55,941 nucleotides of DNA from Labilithrix sp. (GCA_028287035.1 JAQBQL010000201.1:1-55941); one strand, 5' to 3'. Positions 38,054-47,297 are shown, counted from the first letter of the stretch. The notes: a model not told the origin generated them from the letters alone. Translations and numbers: made by a program.

Positions 38054-39193
38054 ATGAAGACGCTCACGACCTCCGCCCTCGCGGCGCTCCTCGCGCTCGC
38101 GTCGGCAGCCTGCGAAGGCCCGCCCGCGAACACCCCGAAGAAGGCCGCTGCCGCCGAGCTCCCCGCCTGCCCGGACCGCCTCACCGACGTCGGCGATCCG
38201 GCCGACTCCGCCGCGCTCGAGGGCAAGAAGATCGCGCGCACCTGCGTCGGCGTCGTCGGCACGCCCGAGGCGTCCCGCAAGAATGCCGAGAAGGTGAAGC
38301 TGCTCGAGACGGGAGATCTGCTGACGTCCTCGCGCGTGCGCACCGATCTGCTCGCGCTCATGAAGCTCGGCGTCTACGACGACGTCGCGGCGTACGGGAT
38401 CGCGACGAAGGATGGCCAGGGCGTCGTGCTCGTCTACGCGCTGCGCGATCGGCCGCTCGTCGCCGACTTCGGCGTCGACGGCGCGAAGCTGCTCGACGAA
38501 GGCGGCAAGCTCTCCGAGAAGCTCCCGGTGCCCAAGGGGCAGCCGCTCGACCGCGTGAAGGTCACGGCCATCGCGCAGGCGATGCGCGACGAGTACCTGT
38601 CGCGCGGCTACAACAGCTGCAAGGCCGTCGTCGTCACCGAGCCCGTGGCCGCCGCGGCAGGCGGCATCGAGCAGGTGAAGGTCCGCATCAAGGTCGAGGA
38701 GGGCGCGCAGCAGCACCTCGGCAAGCTGGACTTCAAGGGCAACAAGCGGCTCCAAGCCGCCGAGCTGACCAAGGCCGCGAAGCTCAAGGTGGGCGACCCC
38801 TACGTGGCCGAGGAGGCGCAGCGGGCGCGTCTCGAGGTGACCGCGCTCTACTTCGATCGCGGCTTCGTGGCGGTCAACGTCGACCTGAAGGAGGGCACGC
38901 CCGACGCGCAGGGCAACGTGCCCCTCACCATGACCATCGAGGAGGGCGAGCCGCACGTCATCAAGTCCCTTCACGTCGGCGGCGCCGGAGCTCCGTACGA
39001 GAAGGAGATCCTCGAGAAGGTCGTGAAGGCGCGGCCGCGCACGACGTTCAGCCGCGCTGCGCTCCTCGTCGACATCGACAAGATCCGCGAGTTCTTCGCG
39101 GGCAAGGGTCAGAAGGTCGAGGTGATGCCGCGCACGGAGATCGACCCGAAGACGAAGACCGTCGACCTCACGTTCGAGGTGGCCGGTCCCTAG
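38054..39193 (+). CDS. POTRA-domain lipoprotein without a beta-barrel
   Basis: A 379-residue predicted lipoprotein (lipobox ASAAC, Cys20). After a 70-residue spacer it shows three or four tandem POTRA domains: SSRVRTDLLALMKLGVYDDV, then PLDRVKVTAIAQAMRDEYLSRGY, then KLDFKGNKRLQAAELTKAAKLKVGD with YVAEEAQRARLEVTALYFDRGF, then VIKSLHVGGAG. These match BamA-type POTRA modules in pattern, but the protein stops after the last one and no barrel is encoded, either here or immediately downstream. Its gene follows the SurA-N-like gene. It may serve as a soluble or anchored docking platform for nascent outer-membrane proteins. Longer readings upstream would cover the SurA-like gene. Confidence 0.85.
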   Translation: MKTLTTSALAALLALASAACEGPPANTPKKAAAAELPACPDRLTDVGDPADSAALEGKKIARTCVGVVGTPEASRKNAEKVKLLETGDLLTSSRVRTDLLALMKLGVYDDVAAYGIATKDGQGVVLVYALRDRPLVADFGVDGAKLLDEGGKLSEKLPVPKGQPLDRVKVTAIAQAMRDEYLSRGYNSCKAVVVTEPVAAAAGGIEQVKVRIKVEEGAQQHLGKLDFKGNKRLQAAELTKAAKLKVGDPYVAEEAQRARLEVTALYFDRGFVAVNVDLKEGTPDAQGNVPLTMTIEEGEPHVIKSLHVGGAGAPYEKEILEKVVKARPRTTFSRAALLVDIDKIREFFAGKGQKVEVMPRTEIDPKTKTVDLTFEVAGP

Positions 39194-39194
39194 C

Positions 39195-39629
39195 TCAGTT
39201 GCCGGCGAGGGCCTCGGGGATCTTCTTCACCGCGTTGCGGAGTGCGGCGCGGAGGACCTCGCGGCGCAGCGCGGCGTTCGGCGAGCCCTCGACGCGGGCC
39301 TGGCCCTCGATGATGGCGAGCATCGTCCCCGTCTTCGCGTCGCGGAGCAGCGCGTTGACGGTGCAGCCGAAGGGCGCGCCTGCTGCACCTATGACGGCGA
39401 CCGAGACGAGGACGTTCCGGCGCTTGCGCAGCTTCGACAGGTCGACGCCGCGAAGCTCGCCCTCTGCGGCATTCTTGAACGCGGGGAGGTCGACACCGAG
39501 GGTCGCCGGCGGGTCCGAGACCTCGCCGAGCGAGACGGTCGTGTCGCCCGCCTGGGCGTCGCCCGCGGACAGGCAAGCGGCACCGGCAAGGGCGAGCGGT
39601 GCGAAGAAGCGCAGGATCTTCCTCGTCAT
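39195..39629 (-). CDS. Exported hypothetical protein
   Basis: A 144-residue protein with a Sec signal peptide (MTRKILRFFAPLALAGAACLSAGDAQA, probable cleavage after AQA) and a GAAGGTG ribosome binding site upstream of the chosen ATG. The mature part has LSKLRKRRNVLVSVAVIGAAG and GFC-like APFGCTVNALLRDAKTGTMLAII, compact and mixed alpha/beta. I do not recognise a family. It converges with the POTRA gene, with one base between stops. Confidence 0.7.
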   Translation of the reverse strand: MTRKILRFFAPLALAGAACLSAGDAQAGDTTVSLGEVSDPPATLGVDLPAFKNAAEGELRGVDLSKLRKRRNVLVSVAVIGAAGAPFGCTVNALLRDAKTGTMLAIIEGQARVEGSPNAALRREVLRAALRNAVKKIPEALAGN

Positions 39630-39784
39630 GTCAGCACCTTCAGCAAAGCGCGGGCCGCGGGCCAACTTTCTGGCGCGTTGTGCGGGTCGGAATACCTGGT
39701 TCGCGGACGATCCATTTTTTACGTGTGCCGCGCCCAGCAGCGGCAATCGCGCGCAGCGGCGGACGCTCGGCCGACCACGTGATG

Positions 39785-39831
39785 CCGCGCCCCGCTCGGG
39801 GCGGTCTGCCTCGACAGACCGAGGGGCGCGG
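39785..39831 (+). promoter_or_regulatory. Long stem-loop directly upstream of the transaldolase gene
   Basis: CCGCGCCCC (39785-39793) pairs with GGGGCGCGG (39823-39831), and inside it GGTCTG (39803-39808) pairs with CAGACC (39815-39820) around CCTCGA. It ends 16 nt before the ATG at 39847. If transcription starts further upstream this would be a leader structure; if transcription starts at the TAAGCC hexamer (39835-39840, a near-match -10) it is a DNA dyad. The 217-bp gap holds no other gene. Confidence 0.5.
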
Positions 39832-39846
39832 GGCTAAGCCTGTCGT

Positions 39847-40818
39847 ATGGCGAACCTGCTCGATCAGCTGAAGACGATGACGGTCGTGGTGTCGGACAGC
39901 GGCGACTTCAACACGATCGCGGCGTTCAAGCCGCGCGACGCGACGACGAACCCCTCCCTCATCGCCACCGCCGCGGGCATGCCGGCCTACGCGGCCATCG
40001 TGGACAGCGCGCTCGGCTGGTCGAAGAAGAAAGGCGGCAAGGACACGAAGGAGATCGTCAACGGCGCGATCGACCGTCTTGCGGTCGAGTTCGGGCTCAA
40101 GATCCTCGACATCATCCCGGGTCGGGTCTCCACCGAGGTCGACGCACGCCTGTCCTACGACACGCAGGCGAGCGTCGAAAAGGCCAAGCTGCTGATGGGC
40201 ATGTACGAGGACGCCGGCGCCAAGCGCGACCGCATCCTCATCAAGCTCGCGTCGACGTGGGAGGGCATCCGCGCCGCCGAGCTCCTCGAGAAGGAGGGCA
40301 TCCACTGCAACCTCACGCTGCTCTTCGGGATGCACCAGGCAGTCGCCTGCGCCGACGCGAAGGTCACGCTCATCTCGCCGTTCGTCGGCCGGATCCTCGA
40401 CTGGTACAAGAAGTCGACCGGCAAGGAGAGCTACGCGCCCGCCGAGGACCCCGGCGTCAAGAACGTCACCGAGATCTACAACTACTACAAGAAGCACGGC
40501 CACAAGACCGAGGTCATGGGCGCGAGCTTCCGCAACAAGGAGGAGATCATCGAGCTCGCCGGCTGCGATCTCCTGACGATCTCCCCCGCCCTCCTCGAGG
40601 AGCTCGCGAAGACCGAAGGCGAGCTCACCCGGAAGCTCGACCCGAACGCCGCCTCGTCGCGGGACATCCCGGTGATCACGATGGACGAGAAGGCCTTCCG
40701 CGCGGCGCACGAGAAGGACCGCATGGCGTACGACAAGCTGGACGAGGGCATCAAGGGCTTTGCGAAGGCAATCGAAGGCCTCGAGAAGCAGCTGACCGAG
40801 CGCCTCGCCGCGCTCTGA
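39847..40818 (+). CDS. tal: Transaldolase
   Basis: A 323-residue transaldolase of the non-oxidative pentose phosphate pathway, moving a dihydroxyacetone unit between sugar phosphates through a Schiff base. Landmarks: [18 protein letters not shown] (about 31-48), [15 protein letters not shown] (about 94), the catalytic Lys133 in [13 protein letters not shown], and [21 protein letters not shown] (about 158). [24 protein letters not shown] marks the C-terminal part. Length and motifs match TalB/TalA type. No pentose phosphate neighbours are present. Confidence 0.96.
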   Translation: MANLLDQLKTMTVVVSDSGDFNTIAAFKPRDATTNPSLIATAAGMPAYAAIVDSALGWSKKKGGKDTKEIVNGAIDRLAVEFGLKILDIIPGRVSTEVDARLSYDTQASVEKAKLLMGMYEDAGAKRDRILIKLASTWEGIRAAELLEKEGIHCNLTLLFGMHQAVACADAKVTLISPFVGRILDWYKKSTGKESYAPAEDPGVKNVTEIYNYYKKHGHKTEVMGASFRNKEEIIELAGCDLLTISPALLEELAKTEGELTRKLDPNAASSRDIPVITMDEKAFRAAHEKDRMAYDKLDEGIKGFAKAIEGLEKQLTERLAAL

Positions 40819-40920
40819 CGTGCCGCGGCGGTGAGCGGTGAGGCTCGCGTAGGGAGGCGTGGGAGGTTCACCTCTCGCGCCTCTTCGCCTTTCGAAGGAG
40901 ACGAGACTCGGTGACAATGC

Positions 40921-40960
40921 GAACGGCCATCGTGCTTGCGCGCGATGGCCGTTCTCGTTT
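40921..40960. terminator. Strong stem-loop between tal and the convergent lipoprotein gene
   Basis: GAACGGCCATCG (40921-40932) pairs perfectly with CGATGGCCGTTC (40943-40954) over a 10-nt loop and is followed by TCGTTT on the plus strand. It lies about 100 nt past tal and 16 nt past the minus-strand stop at 40976, so it can terminate both. Confidence 0.85.
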
Positions 40961-40975
40961 CAGCGTGTCGTCAGG

Positions 40976-43429
40976 TCAGAAGAGCTGCAGCTCGCCGAGC
41001 TGGAATCCCGTCTTGTCGCCGTTGTTCGCGGTGACCTTCAGGCGATAGTACGCATACGAGCCCTTGCTCGCCACGGCGTACGTGTTCGTCTGGAGGCGCT
41101 GCTTGAACGTCTCGGCCTTGCGGCTATCGACTTGCACCCAGCCGTCGTCGTCGCCGACGCGGCAGGTGCCGTTGCAGCCCTCGAGCGTCCAGTCCTTCGG
41201 ATCGCGGCTCGCGTTGTCACTGGACGACGTGACGCGATACGAGGAGACCGTGGCCGCCGCGGGCAGCTGGTACGCGACCGCGATCGGACGCGCGCTCGTC
41301 GGCGGTGCGCTGACGCACCACCGCGTGGCGGAAGGGCCCGCCAGCAGGTTGTCGAAGGCGCGCGTCGCCAGCTCGCCAGCGCTGCACGCCTTCCCGGTCC
41401 AGGTGACGATACCGTTCTCGGTCCGATCGACGCCCGGAAGCGGCACGATCGCGCCGCCGCCGTCGAGCAGCTCGAGGAGACGGATCTGCATGGTGCTCGC
41501 GGGCTTGGAGACCGCGGTCACACGCAACCGGTACTGCGAATAGGCAGCCGTGTTGGCGATGGGGTAGGTCTTCGTCTGGCTCCGGCCGGAGAACGCCTCG
41601 TTGGGGCGCGTGTCGAGCGTGGTCCAGCCGACGTCGGTGCCGATGGCGCAGGAGGCGTCGCAGCCCTGGAACGTCCAGGACTTCGGGTCGCTCGCCGCCG
41701 TGTCGGCGGTGGACGTGACGCGATAGGAGGTGATCGGGACCGAGGCTCCCCAGGCGTAACCCAGCGACCGCGGGGCGGTGGTGGTGGTGACGCCCGACAC
41801 GCACCAGCCGGACGTCGACGTCGGGTCGAAGGCGGCTGTCGCGCTGTCGCTTCCAGAGCAGCTCGCGACGCTGGCGAATGCAGCGCCGAGCGCCGCGCGG
41901 TTCGTACCGGTCGAGCCACCGACCGCGGAGGCAGGGAGCGCGTGGTTCGGCTCCCAGAGGAACGTGTACACCTCGGCGCCGATCGGCTGGCCGGCCGTGC
42001 GCACGAACGGTGACGTGCTCGAGGGAATCGACTGATAGGCATTCATCGGCGCGGTGGTGCCGCTGACGCTCGCCCAGGTGGTGGCGCCGGTGGGCGCAGG
42101 GCCCTCCAGCCAGGTGATCCCGCTATCGCACTGATCGGCGGGCACGGGCTCACCGAACTTGGCATTCAGGAACAGCGCCGCGGGGCAGCGTGTCGGTATC
42201 GGCTTCGGGGCGAGGCCCGAACGGTAGGCCGCGTAGCTGACGCCGAGCTCGTCCGAGGCCGAGATCAGGAAGTCGCCGCCGACGGGAGTGGGGGAGACCG
42301 AGACGCCGAGCGTACCGTCCGACGTGCGATACGCGGAATAGGCGCTCTCCGCATAGCGGGGCACATCCACGTCCTCGACGTTCGCAAGGACGCGGCCGCG
42401 GCCGCTGGCGTCCCTGACCCAGCTCGAGAAGTCGACCATCACCGAGCGGCTGTTGGTCGTCGCCGTGACGAGCGCGAGCTCCCCGGCCAGGAAGTTGTCC
42501 GTGGTGACGGAGCCGGAGGTGAACGCCGCGGCGGCGCCCATCATCCCGGTGTAGGTCGCGACGGTGGTGTGAACCGTGGGATCGACGGCGGCGCTCGCCT
42601 GGGTGCCGATGATGTCCATCGACTGCGACGGCGGCGCGTTCCAGCGGAAGAGCGCCTTCAGGAAGCCCGCGACTCCCGACCACGCCGTGCCGGGAGGCGC
42701 GCCGAGGATGAAGACCGTGTAGCCCTTGTCTCCCCATACGAGCGCTTCCCACGCGTCCGTGGTGACGGGGCCGCCGGCGACGCTCGCGAAGCCCCACGGC
42801 AGCTTGCCGAGCGAGACGCTGATCCGGGCGTCGGCGCTCTGCCGCGCGAGGAAGCTGGGCAGGACCGTTCCGCTGATGCCGAAGACGATGCTCCGGGCGC
42901 TCGCCGGCTCGAGAACGTCCTCTCCGCTGTAGAGGAGACCGCCGGCTCCGCTGTCGTGGATGTCGCTACCGACGTCCGCGCCCGCGAGGTTCGTGCCCGC
43001 GAGGTTCGTGCCCGCGAGGTTGGTGCCCGCGAGGTTCGTGCCCGCCAGGTTCGTGCCCGCCAGGTTCGTGCCCGCGAGGTTCGTACCCGCGAGGTTCGTA
43101 CCCGCGAGGTTCGTACCGGCGAGGTTCGTACCCGCGAGGTTGGTGCCGGCAAGGTTCACGCCCGCCAGGTTCGTGCCGGCGAGGTTCACGCCCGCCAGGT
43201 TGGTGCCCGACAGGTTGGTACCCGACAGGTTCACACCGGCGAGGTTCACGCCGGCAAGGTTCTCGCCTTCGACCTCGGAGGATACGTGGGAGGTGGTCTC
43301 CCCCGCCGCGGGCGGCAGGGCAGCGTCAGGGGCTGAAAGGCAGCCCGTAGATCCGAGGATGCTCGATGTTCCAAGCACTATCGTCAGCAAGACGAACGCG
43401 CTGGATCTGCGCGCTTGTGGGTTTGTCAT
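40976..43429 (-). CDS. Surface lipoprotein with pentapeptide-repeat stalk and two discoidin-like domains
   Basis: An 817-residue predicted lipoprotein (lipobox GSTGC, Cys30; CGGAG ribosome binding site 6 nt upstream of the ATG). Residues about 55-150 hold 19 copies of a five-residue unit, mostly TNLAG (some VNLAG, TNLSG), which should fold as a right-handed quadrilateral beta-helix. A globular region follows (about 160-600). At the C-terminus are two related domains of about 110 residues, each with a WTxxGC...GWxxxDxR...F..R...Y pattern (SWTFQGCDASCAIGTDVGWT and DWTLEGCNGTCRVGDDDGWV), resembling F5/8 type C (discoidin) domains that bind carbohydrate or surface ligands. Role inferred: adhesion or binding at the outer membrane. 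Confidence 0.85.
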   Translation of the reverse strand: MTNPQARRSSAFVLLTIVLGTSSILGSTGCLSAPDAALPPAAGETTSHVSSEVEGENLAGVNLAGVNLSGTNLSGTNLAGVNLAGTNLAGVNLAGTNLAGTNLAGTNLAGTNLAGTNLAGTNLAGTNLAGTNLAGTNLAGTNLAGTNLAGADVGSDIHDSGAGGLLYSGEDVLEPASARSIVFGISGTVLPSFLARQSADARISVSLGKLPWGFASVAGGPVTTDAWEALVWGDKGYTVFILGAPPGTAWSGVAGFLKALFRWNAPPSQSMDIIGTQASAAVDPTVHTTVATYTGMMGAAAAFTSGSVTTDNFLAGELALVTATTNSRSVMVDFSSWVRDASGRGRVLANVEDVDVPRYAESAYSAYRTSDGTLGVSVSPTPVGGDFLISASDELGVSYAAYRSGLAPKPIPTRCPAALFLNAKFGEPVPADQCDSGITWLEGPAPTGATTWASVSGTTAPMNAYQSIPSSTSPFVRTAGQPIGAEVYTFLWEPNHALPASAVGGSTGTNRAALGAAFASVASCSGSDSATAAFDPTSTSGWCVSGVTTTTAPRSLGYAWGASVPITSYRVTSTADTAASDPKSWTFQGCDASCAIGTDVGWTTLDTRPNEAFSGRSQTKTYPIANTAAYSQYRLRVTAVSKPASTMQIRLLELLDGGGAIVPLPGVDRTENGIVTWTGKACSAGELATRAFDNLLAGPSATRWCVSAPPTSARPIAVAYQLPAAATVSSYRVTSSSDNASRDPKDWTLEGCNGTCRVGDDDGWVQVDSRKAETFKQRLQTNTYAVASKGSYAYYRLKVTANNGDKTGFQLGELQLF
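42981..43265 (-). repeat. Tandem 15-bp coding repeat (19 units)
   Basis: Within the lipoprotein gene at 40976-43429, nineteen consecutive 15-bp units each contain AGGTT on the plus strand (AACCT on the coding strand, encoding Asn-Leu). Sequence within units is nearly uniform, with changes limited to a few positions such as CGCGAGGTT, CGCCAGGTT or GCAAGGTT. Such uniformity makes copy-number change by slippage likely. Confidence 0.9.
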
Positions 43430-43496
43430 AAGACTCCGTTGTGGTTTGGGGGGTCCCATCCGGAAACGGTGCTTTTCTGACAACCTTTAGCTTTTT

Positions 43497-46400
43497 GTGG
43501 CACGCGCCGTATCTCGCTACGTGAGCCGCGCAGGGAGCATCATCACGTCACTCGCGTTGGCGCTCGCGCTCTTCGTGGGCACGTGGGCGGCGCCGGGCGT
43601 GGCGCGCGCGGGCGAGCCGGTGGGACGCTTCCCGTTCCGTCACTACGGCTCGGACGACGGCCTCACGACCATGAATCTCTACATGGGCGTGCAGGACGGA
43701 GCAGGGTTCACCTGGGCGGGCGGCACCGCCGGCCTCGTCCGCTACGACGGCCTCCGCTTCCGGCGTTACGGCATCAGCGACGGCCTCCCGTCCCTCCTCG
43801 TCACCGATCTGGCGGTCTCCCCCACTGGCGTCCTGTGGGGCACGACCTCGCGCGGCGCGTTCCGGGAGTCCGGCGGCGAGCTCGTCGCGTTCGGCACGCG
43901 TGAGCTCCCCGAGAATGCCACCTACCAGGTCGCCTTCGACGGCGAGGGCCGGTTCTGCGTGACCACCAGCCAGGGCCCGTACGTGCGCACCGGCGCGGAC
44001 ACCCTCGAGATCATTTCGGGCTGGCCGGGCGGCGAGGCGTTCGCGATCCTCTTCGAACGTGACGGCGCCCTTCTCGTCGGCCACGGCCAGCGCCTCCTGC
44101 GACGCGCTCCCGGGGCGCGCGACTTCACCGATGTCGGTCAGGACTTCGGCGGGACCGTCACCGCGCTCGTACGCGACGGGACGGGACGGCTGTGGCTGCG
44201 CGCGGGGGCGAAGCTCTGGTCGCAGGCCAGGGGCGCGACGGCCTTCGTGGATCGCTCGGATGCCTACCTCGGCGCCCTCCCCGGCCCGTACCCCCGCCGC
44301 CTCGGCCTGGACGCCGACGGGAAGCTCCTCATCCCCTCGACCATCGGCCTCATCACCGTGGACGACACCGGCGCCCGCTTCGTTCCCGTCGAGCTCCCCG
44401 CCGACGCGATGAGCCTGCGCGACGCCTGGGTCGATCACGAGGGCGCCCTCTGGCTCGTCGGCATGGGGCTCCACCGTCAGATCGGCCGCGGGCTCTGGCG
44501 GTCGGCACGTACCGCGGATGGCCTGCCCTCGAATGCGGTGTGGGGCATGCTGCGCGCGTCGACCGGCGCGCTCGTCGTGGCCACCGAGACCGGCGCCGCT
44601 CGCACCGTCGACGGCCGCCTCGAGCGCCTGCCCGGCATCGAGATGGCCGGCTACGTGAGCGAGGGCCCTCCCGGCACGCTGTGGTTCGCGGGAGACGGGC
44701 GCCTCATCCGCCACGACCTCGCCACGAACACCTCGCACGCGCTCGGCGCGGAAGCGGGGCTCCCCCCGGTCGCCATCGTCTCGACGATCGTGGACCGCCG
44801 CGGAAACCTGTGGGTGGCGTTCGACAGCGGCGGCGTCTATCGCGCGCCACTGTCCACGCTCCTGCCCGTCGACGGCCGCCCCGCGGGCAAGCTCGAACGC
44901 GTCGCGCTCCCGGGCGGCGACCCGAGCGAGATGATCACCAAGATGTTCGTCGACGGCCCTCGCGTGTGGCTCGCCACCGGCCACGGGCTCTACGTCGAGC
45001 GCGGCGACGGCTGGCAACGGCTCACCACCGCCGACGGGCTGCGCAGCGACGCGCCGAGCCTCATCACGCGCTACGGCAGCGAGATGTGCATCGCCTACGT
45101 GGCGCGGACCGAGCTCAGTTGCTTCGTGTACGAGGACGGTCGCCTGACCAAGCTGCACCACCAGCCGGTCCCTGGGCAGCTCGTCCCGGAGCTGCTCGGC
45201 GAGGACGCGAACGGGCGCATGTGGATCGGCACCACGCAGGGCCTGCTCGTCCTCGAGGGCGGCCACGTCGACCAGTTCACGCGCGGCGACGGCGCCCCCG
45301 GCGACGACGTGAGCTTCGACACCTTCTTCGCCGACCGCGACGGCACCGTGTGGATCGGGTCGAGCGCAGGGCTCGGGCGCTTCGACGGCGCGCACTACCA
45401 CGGACCTCCGCCGGCTCCTTCGGTGACGCTCGTCTCCTCGGACCTCGCCGGCAAGCCGGTCGACGCGACGAACGGCGCCTCGCCAGAGGTGCCCTACCTG
45501 AGCTCGCTCAACGTCCGCTTCTCGGCGCTCTCCAACATCGACGAGCGCCACATCGAGCACCAGGTCAAGCTGATTGGCTACGACGAGGACTGGCACACTG
45601 CCGATACCCGAGAAGCGCAATACCAGAAGCTTCCCGGCGGAACCTACCGGTTTGCGGTGCGGGCGCGGCGACCGAACGGGCCGTGGGGCGAGACCACGTC
45701 GTTTGGATTCGTCGTGCGCGCCGCGTTCTGGGAGCAGCTGTCCTTCCGCCTGTGCGTCGCGGCGGTCGCGATCCTGTTCGTTCGATATCTGATGCGCCGG
45801 CGCGTGCAGAGCCTTCATCGCAAGAACACGCAGCTCGAGGCCACCGTCGAGGCGCGTACCGCGGAGCTGAAGAAGGAGCACGCCGGCGCGCGCCGCATCC
45901 TCGATGCCGTCGAGCAGGGGCTCTTCACGGTGCGCCCCGATGGCACCGTGGAGCACGAGATCTCCGCCGCTGCCCGGCGCTGGTTCGGGGTCCCTGCGGA
46001 GGGCCAGGCGGTGTGGGACTGGCTCGGCGCGGACGACCCGAACGCGACGAAGTGGCTCGCGATGGGCTGGGAGACGTACCGCGAAGGGTTCATGCCGAAG
46101 GAGGTCGTCCTCGACCAGCTGCCCGCCCGCCTCGCCCGAGCGGGCCGCACCTACGGCCTGCGCTGGCTGCCCAACGAGACGACCGACGGCGCGCTCGTGG
46201 TCGCCACCGATCTCACCGACACCCTCGAGGTGGAGCGCGCCGAGCGTGCCCGTCACGACACGATAGAGTCCCTCCGCAAGCTGCTCGAGGACCGGAGCGG
46301 ATACATGGAGTTCCTCGAGGACGGCGAGCGGCTCATCGACGAGCTCTGCGAGGGCGGGCTGGACGCCCAGCAGGAGGCGCGCCTGCTCCACACCCTGAAG

Positions 46401-47297
46401 GGCAACAGCGCGATCTTCGCCCTCAACACCTTCTCGGCCCTGTGCCACGACCTCGAGTCCGCGGCCGAGGAGCGAGGCGGCGGCCTCACGCACGAGGACG
46501 GGCAGGTCCTGCGGACGCGCTGGGCAGAGTCGACGAGGCACCTGCTGCCGTTCGTGAACCGCGGACCGGACGAGTCGGTGCGCGTCTCGCACGCGGAGCT
46601 CGCCCACGTCATCGCGATGCTCGAGCGAGGCGCCTCGCGCCGCGACGTCGAGCAGCAGCTCCGCCAGTGGCGTTTCGAGCCGACGCGGCCTCGCCTCGAC
46701 CGGATCGCGCACCAGGCGCGCCGCCTCGCCGAGAGCCTGGAGAAGGGCGCCCTCGCGGTGTCGATCGACGACCACGGAGTTCGCCTGCCGCGCGGGCCCT
46801 GGCGTCCGTTCTGGTCCTCCCTCGTGCACGTCGTGCGCAATGCCATCGATCACGGGCTCGAGCCCGAGCAGGACCGCCTCGAGGCGGGCAAGAGCGCGAC
46901 CGGCCTCCTCTCCCTCGAGACCCGCATGCGCGACGGCGAGCTCGTGGTGGCGATTGCCGACGACGGCCGCGGCATCGACTGGGCCAAGGTCGCGAACGCC
47001 GCCCGGGCGCGTTCCCTGCCCGCGGAGACCCGCGAGGACCTCGTGGCCGCGCTCTTCACCGACGGGCTGTCCACCGCCGACGCGGTGACCGCCACGTCCG
47101 GCCGCGGCGTCGGCACCGCGGCTGCGCTCGAGGCCGCGGTCGCCCTCGGGGGACGCGTCGCGGTCACCTCCGAGCCCGGCCGCGGCACTCGCTTCGAGTT
47201 CTGCTTCCCGGCGAGCGCGCTGACCGATGACGCGCCGCCCGCCACGCGCGCCACACGCGTCACGCGGCTGTCGCTCGATGGAGGCGCGGCCGCTTAG
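43497..47297 (+). CDS. Propeller-sensor hybrid kinase with Hpt and CheA-like ATPase domains
   Basis: A 1266-residue membrane sensor. Start taken as GTG 43497 (alternative GTG 43521). Signal peptide about 12-35; two-component-regulator propeller repeats about 45-630 (repeats like TPDGLPSNAVWGMLRAST and DANGRMWIGTTQGLLVLEGG); a Y_Y_Y domain about 640-735 (HQVKLIGYDEDWH); a single TM helix about 742-768; a coiled coil and a PAS-like domain (about 800-900). The cytosolic end has an Hpt domain with phosphorylatable His965 (LLHTLKGNSAIFAL) and a HATPase whose VHVVRNAIDHGLEP block (near 1113), DDGRGIDW (about 1152) and GRGVGTAAALE (about 1200) are of the CheA type. No HisKA dimerisation domain, CheW-like domain or receiver is present, and no response regulator gene lies near. 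Confidence 0.9.
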   Translation: MARAVSRYVSRAGSIITSLALALALFVGTWAAPGVARAGEPVGRFPFRHYGSDDGLTTMNLYMGVQDGAGFTWAGGTAGLVRYDGLRFRRYGISDGLPSLLVTDLAVSPTGVLWGTTSRGAFRESGGELVAFGTRELPENATYQVAFDGEGRFCVTTSQGPYVRTGADTLEIISGWPGGEAFAILFERDGALLVGHGQRLLRRAPGARDFTDVGQDFGGTVTALVRDGTGRLWLRAGAKLWSQARGATAFVDRSDAYLGALPGPYPRRLGLDADGKLLIPSTIGLITVDDTGARFVPVELPADAMSLRDAWVDHEGALWLVGMGLHRQIGRGLWRSARTADGLPSNAVWGMLRASTGALVVATETGAARTVDGRLERLPGIEMAGYVSEGPPGTLWFAGDGRLIRHDLATNTSHALGAEAGLPPVAIVSTIVDRRGNLWVAFDSGGVYRAPLSTLLPVDGRPAGKLERVALPGGDPSEMITKMFVDGPRVWLATGHGLYVERGDGWQRLTTADGLRSDAPSLITRYGSEMCIAYVARTELSCFVYEDGRLTKLHHQPVPGQLVPELLGEDANGRMWIGTTQGLLVLEGGHVDQFTRGDGAPGDDVSFDTFFADRDGTVWIGSSAGLGRFDGAHYHGPPPAPSVTLVSSDLAGKPVDATNGASPEVPYLSSLNVRFSALSNIDERHIEHQVKLIGYDEDWHTADTREAQYQKLPGGTYRFAVRARRPNGPWGETTSFGFVVRAAFWEQLSFRLCVAAVAILFVRYLMRRRVQSLHRKNTQLEATVEARTAELKKEHAGARRILDAVEQGLFTVRPDGTVEHEISAAARRWFGVPAEGQAVWDWLGADDPNATKWLAMGWETYREGFMPKEVVLDQLPARLARAGRTYGLRWLPNETTDGALVVATDLTDTLEVERAERARHDTIESLRKLLEDRSGYMEFLEDGERLIDELCEGGLDAQQEARLLHTLKGNSAIFALNTFSALCHDLESAAEERGGGLTHEDGQVLRTRWAESTRHLLPFVNRGPDESVRVSHAELAHVIAMLERGASRRDVEQQLRQWRFEPTRPRLDRIAHQARRLAESLEKGALAVSIDDHGVRLPRGPWRPFWSSLVHVVRNAIDHGLEPEQDRLEAGKSATGLLSLETRMRDGELVVAIADDGRGIDWAKVANAARARSLPAETREDLVAALFTDGLSTADAVTATSGRGVGTAAALEAAVALGGRVAVTSEPGRGTRFEFCFPASALTDDAPPATRATRVTRLSLDGGAAA

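Noticed and set aside
42960..43490. Plus-strand protein with PARFV repeats antisense to the pentapeptide lipoprotein
   Set aside because: It is the mirror of the 15-bp coding repeat; the minus-strand frame has a signal peptide, lipobox, ribosome binding site and recognisable C-terminal domains.
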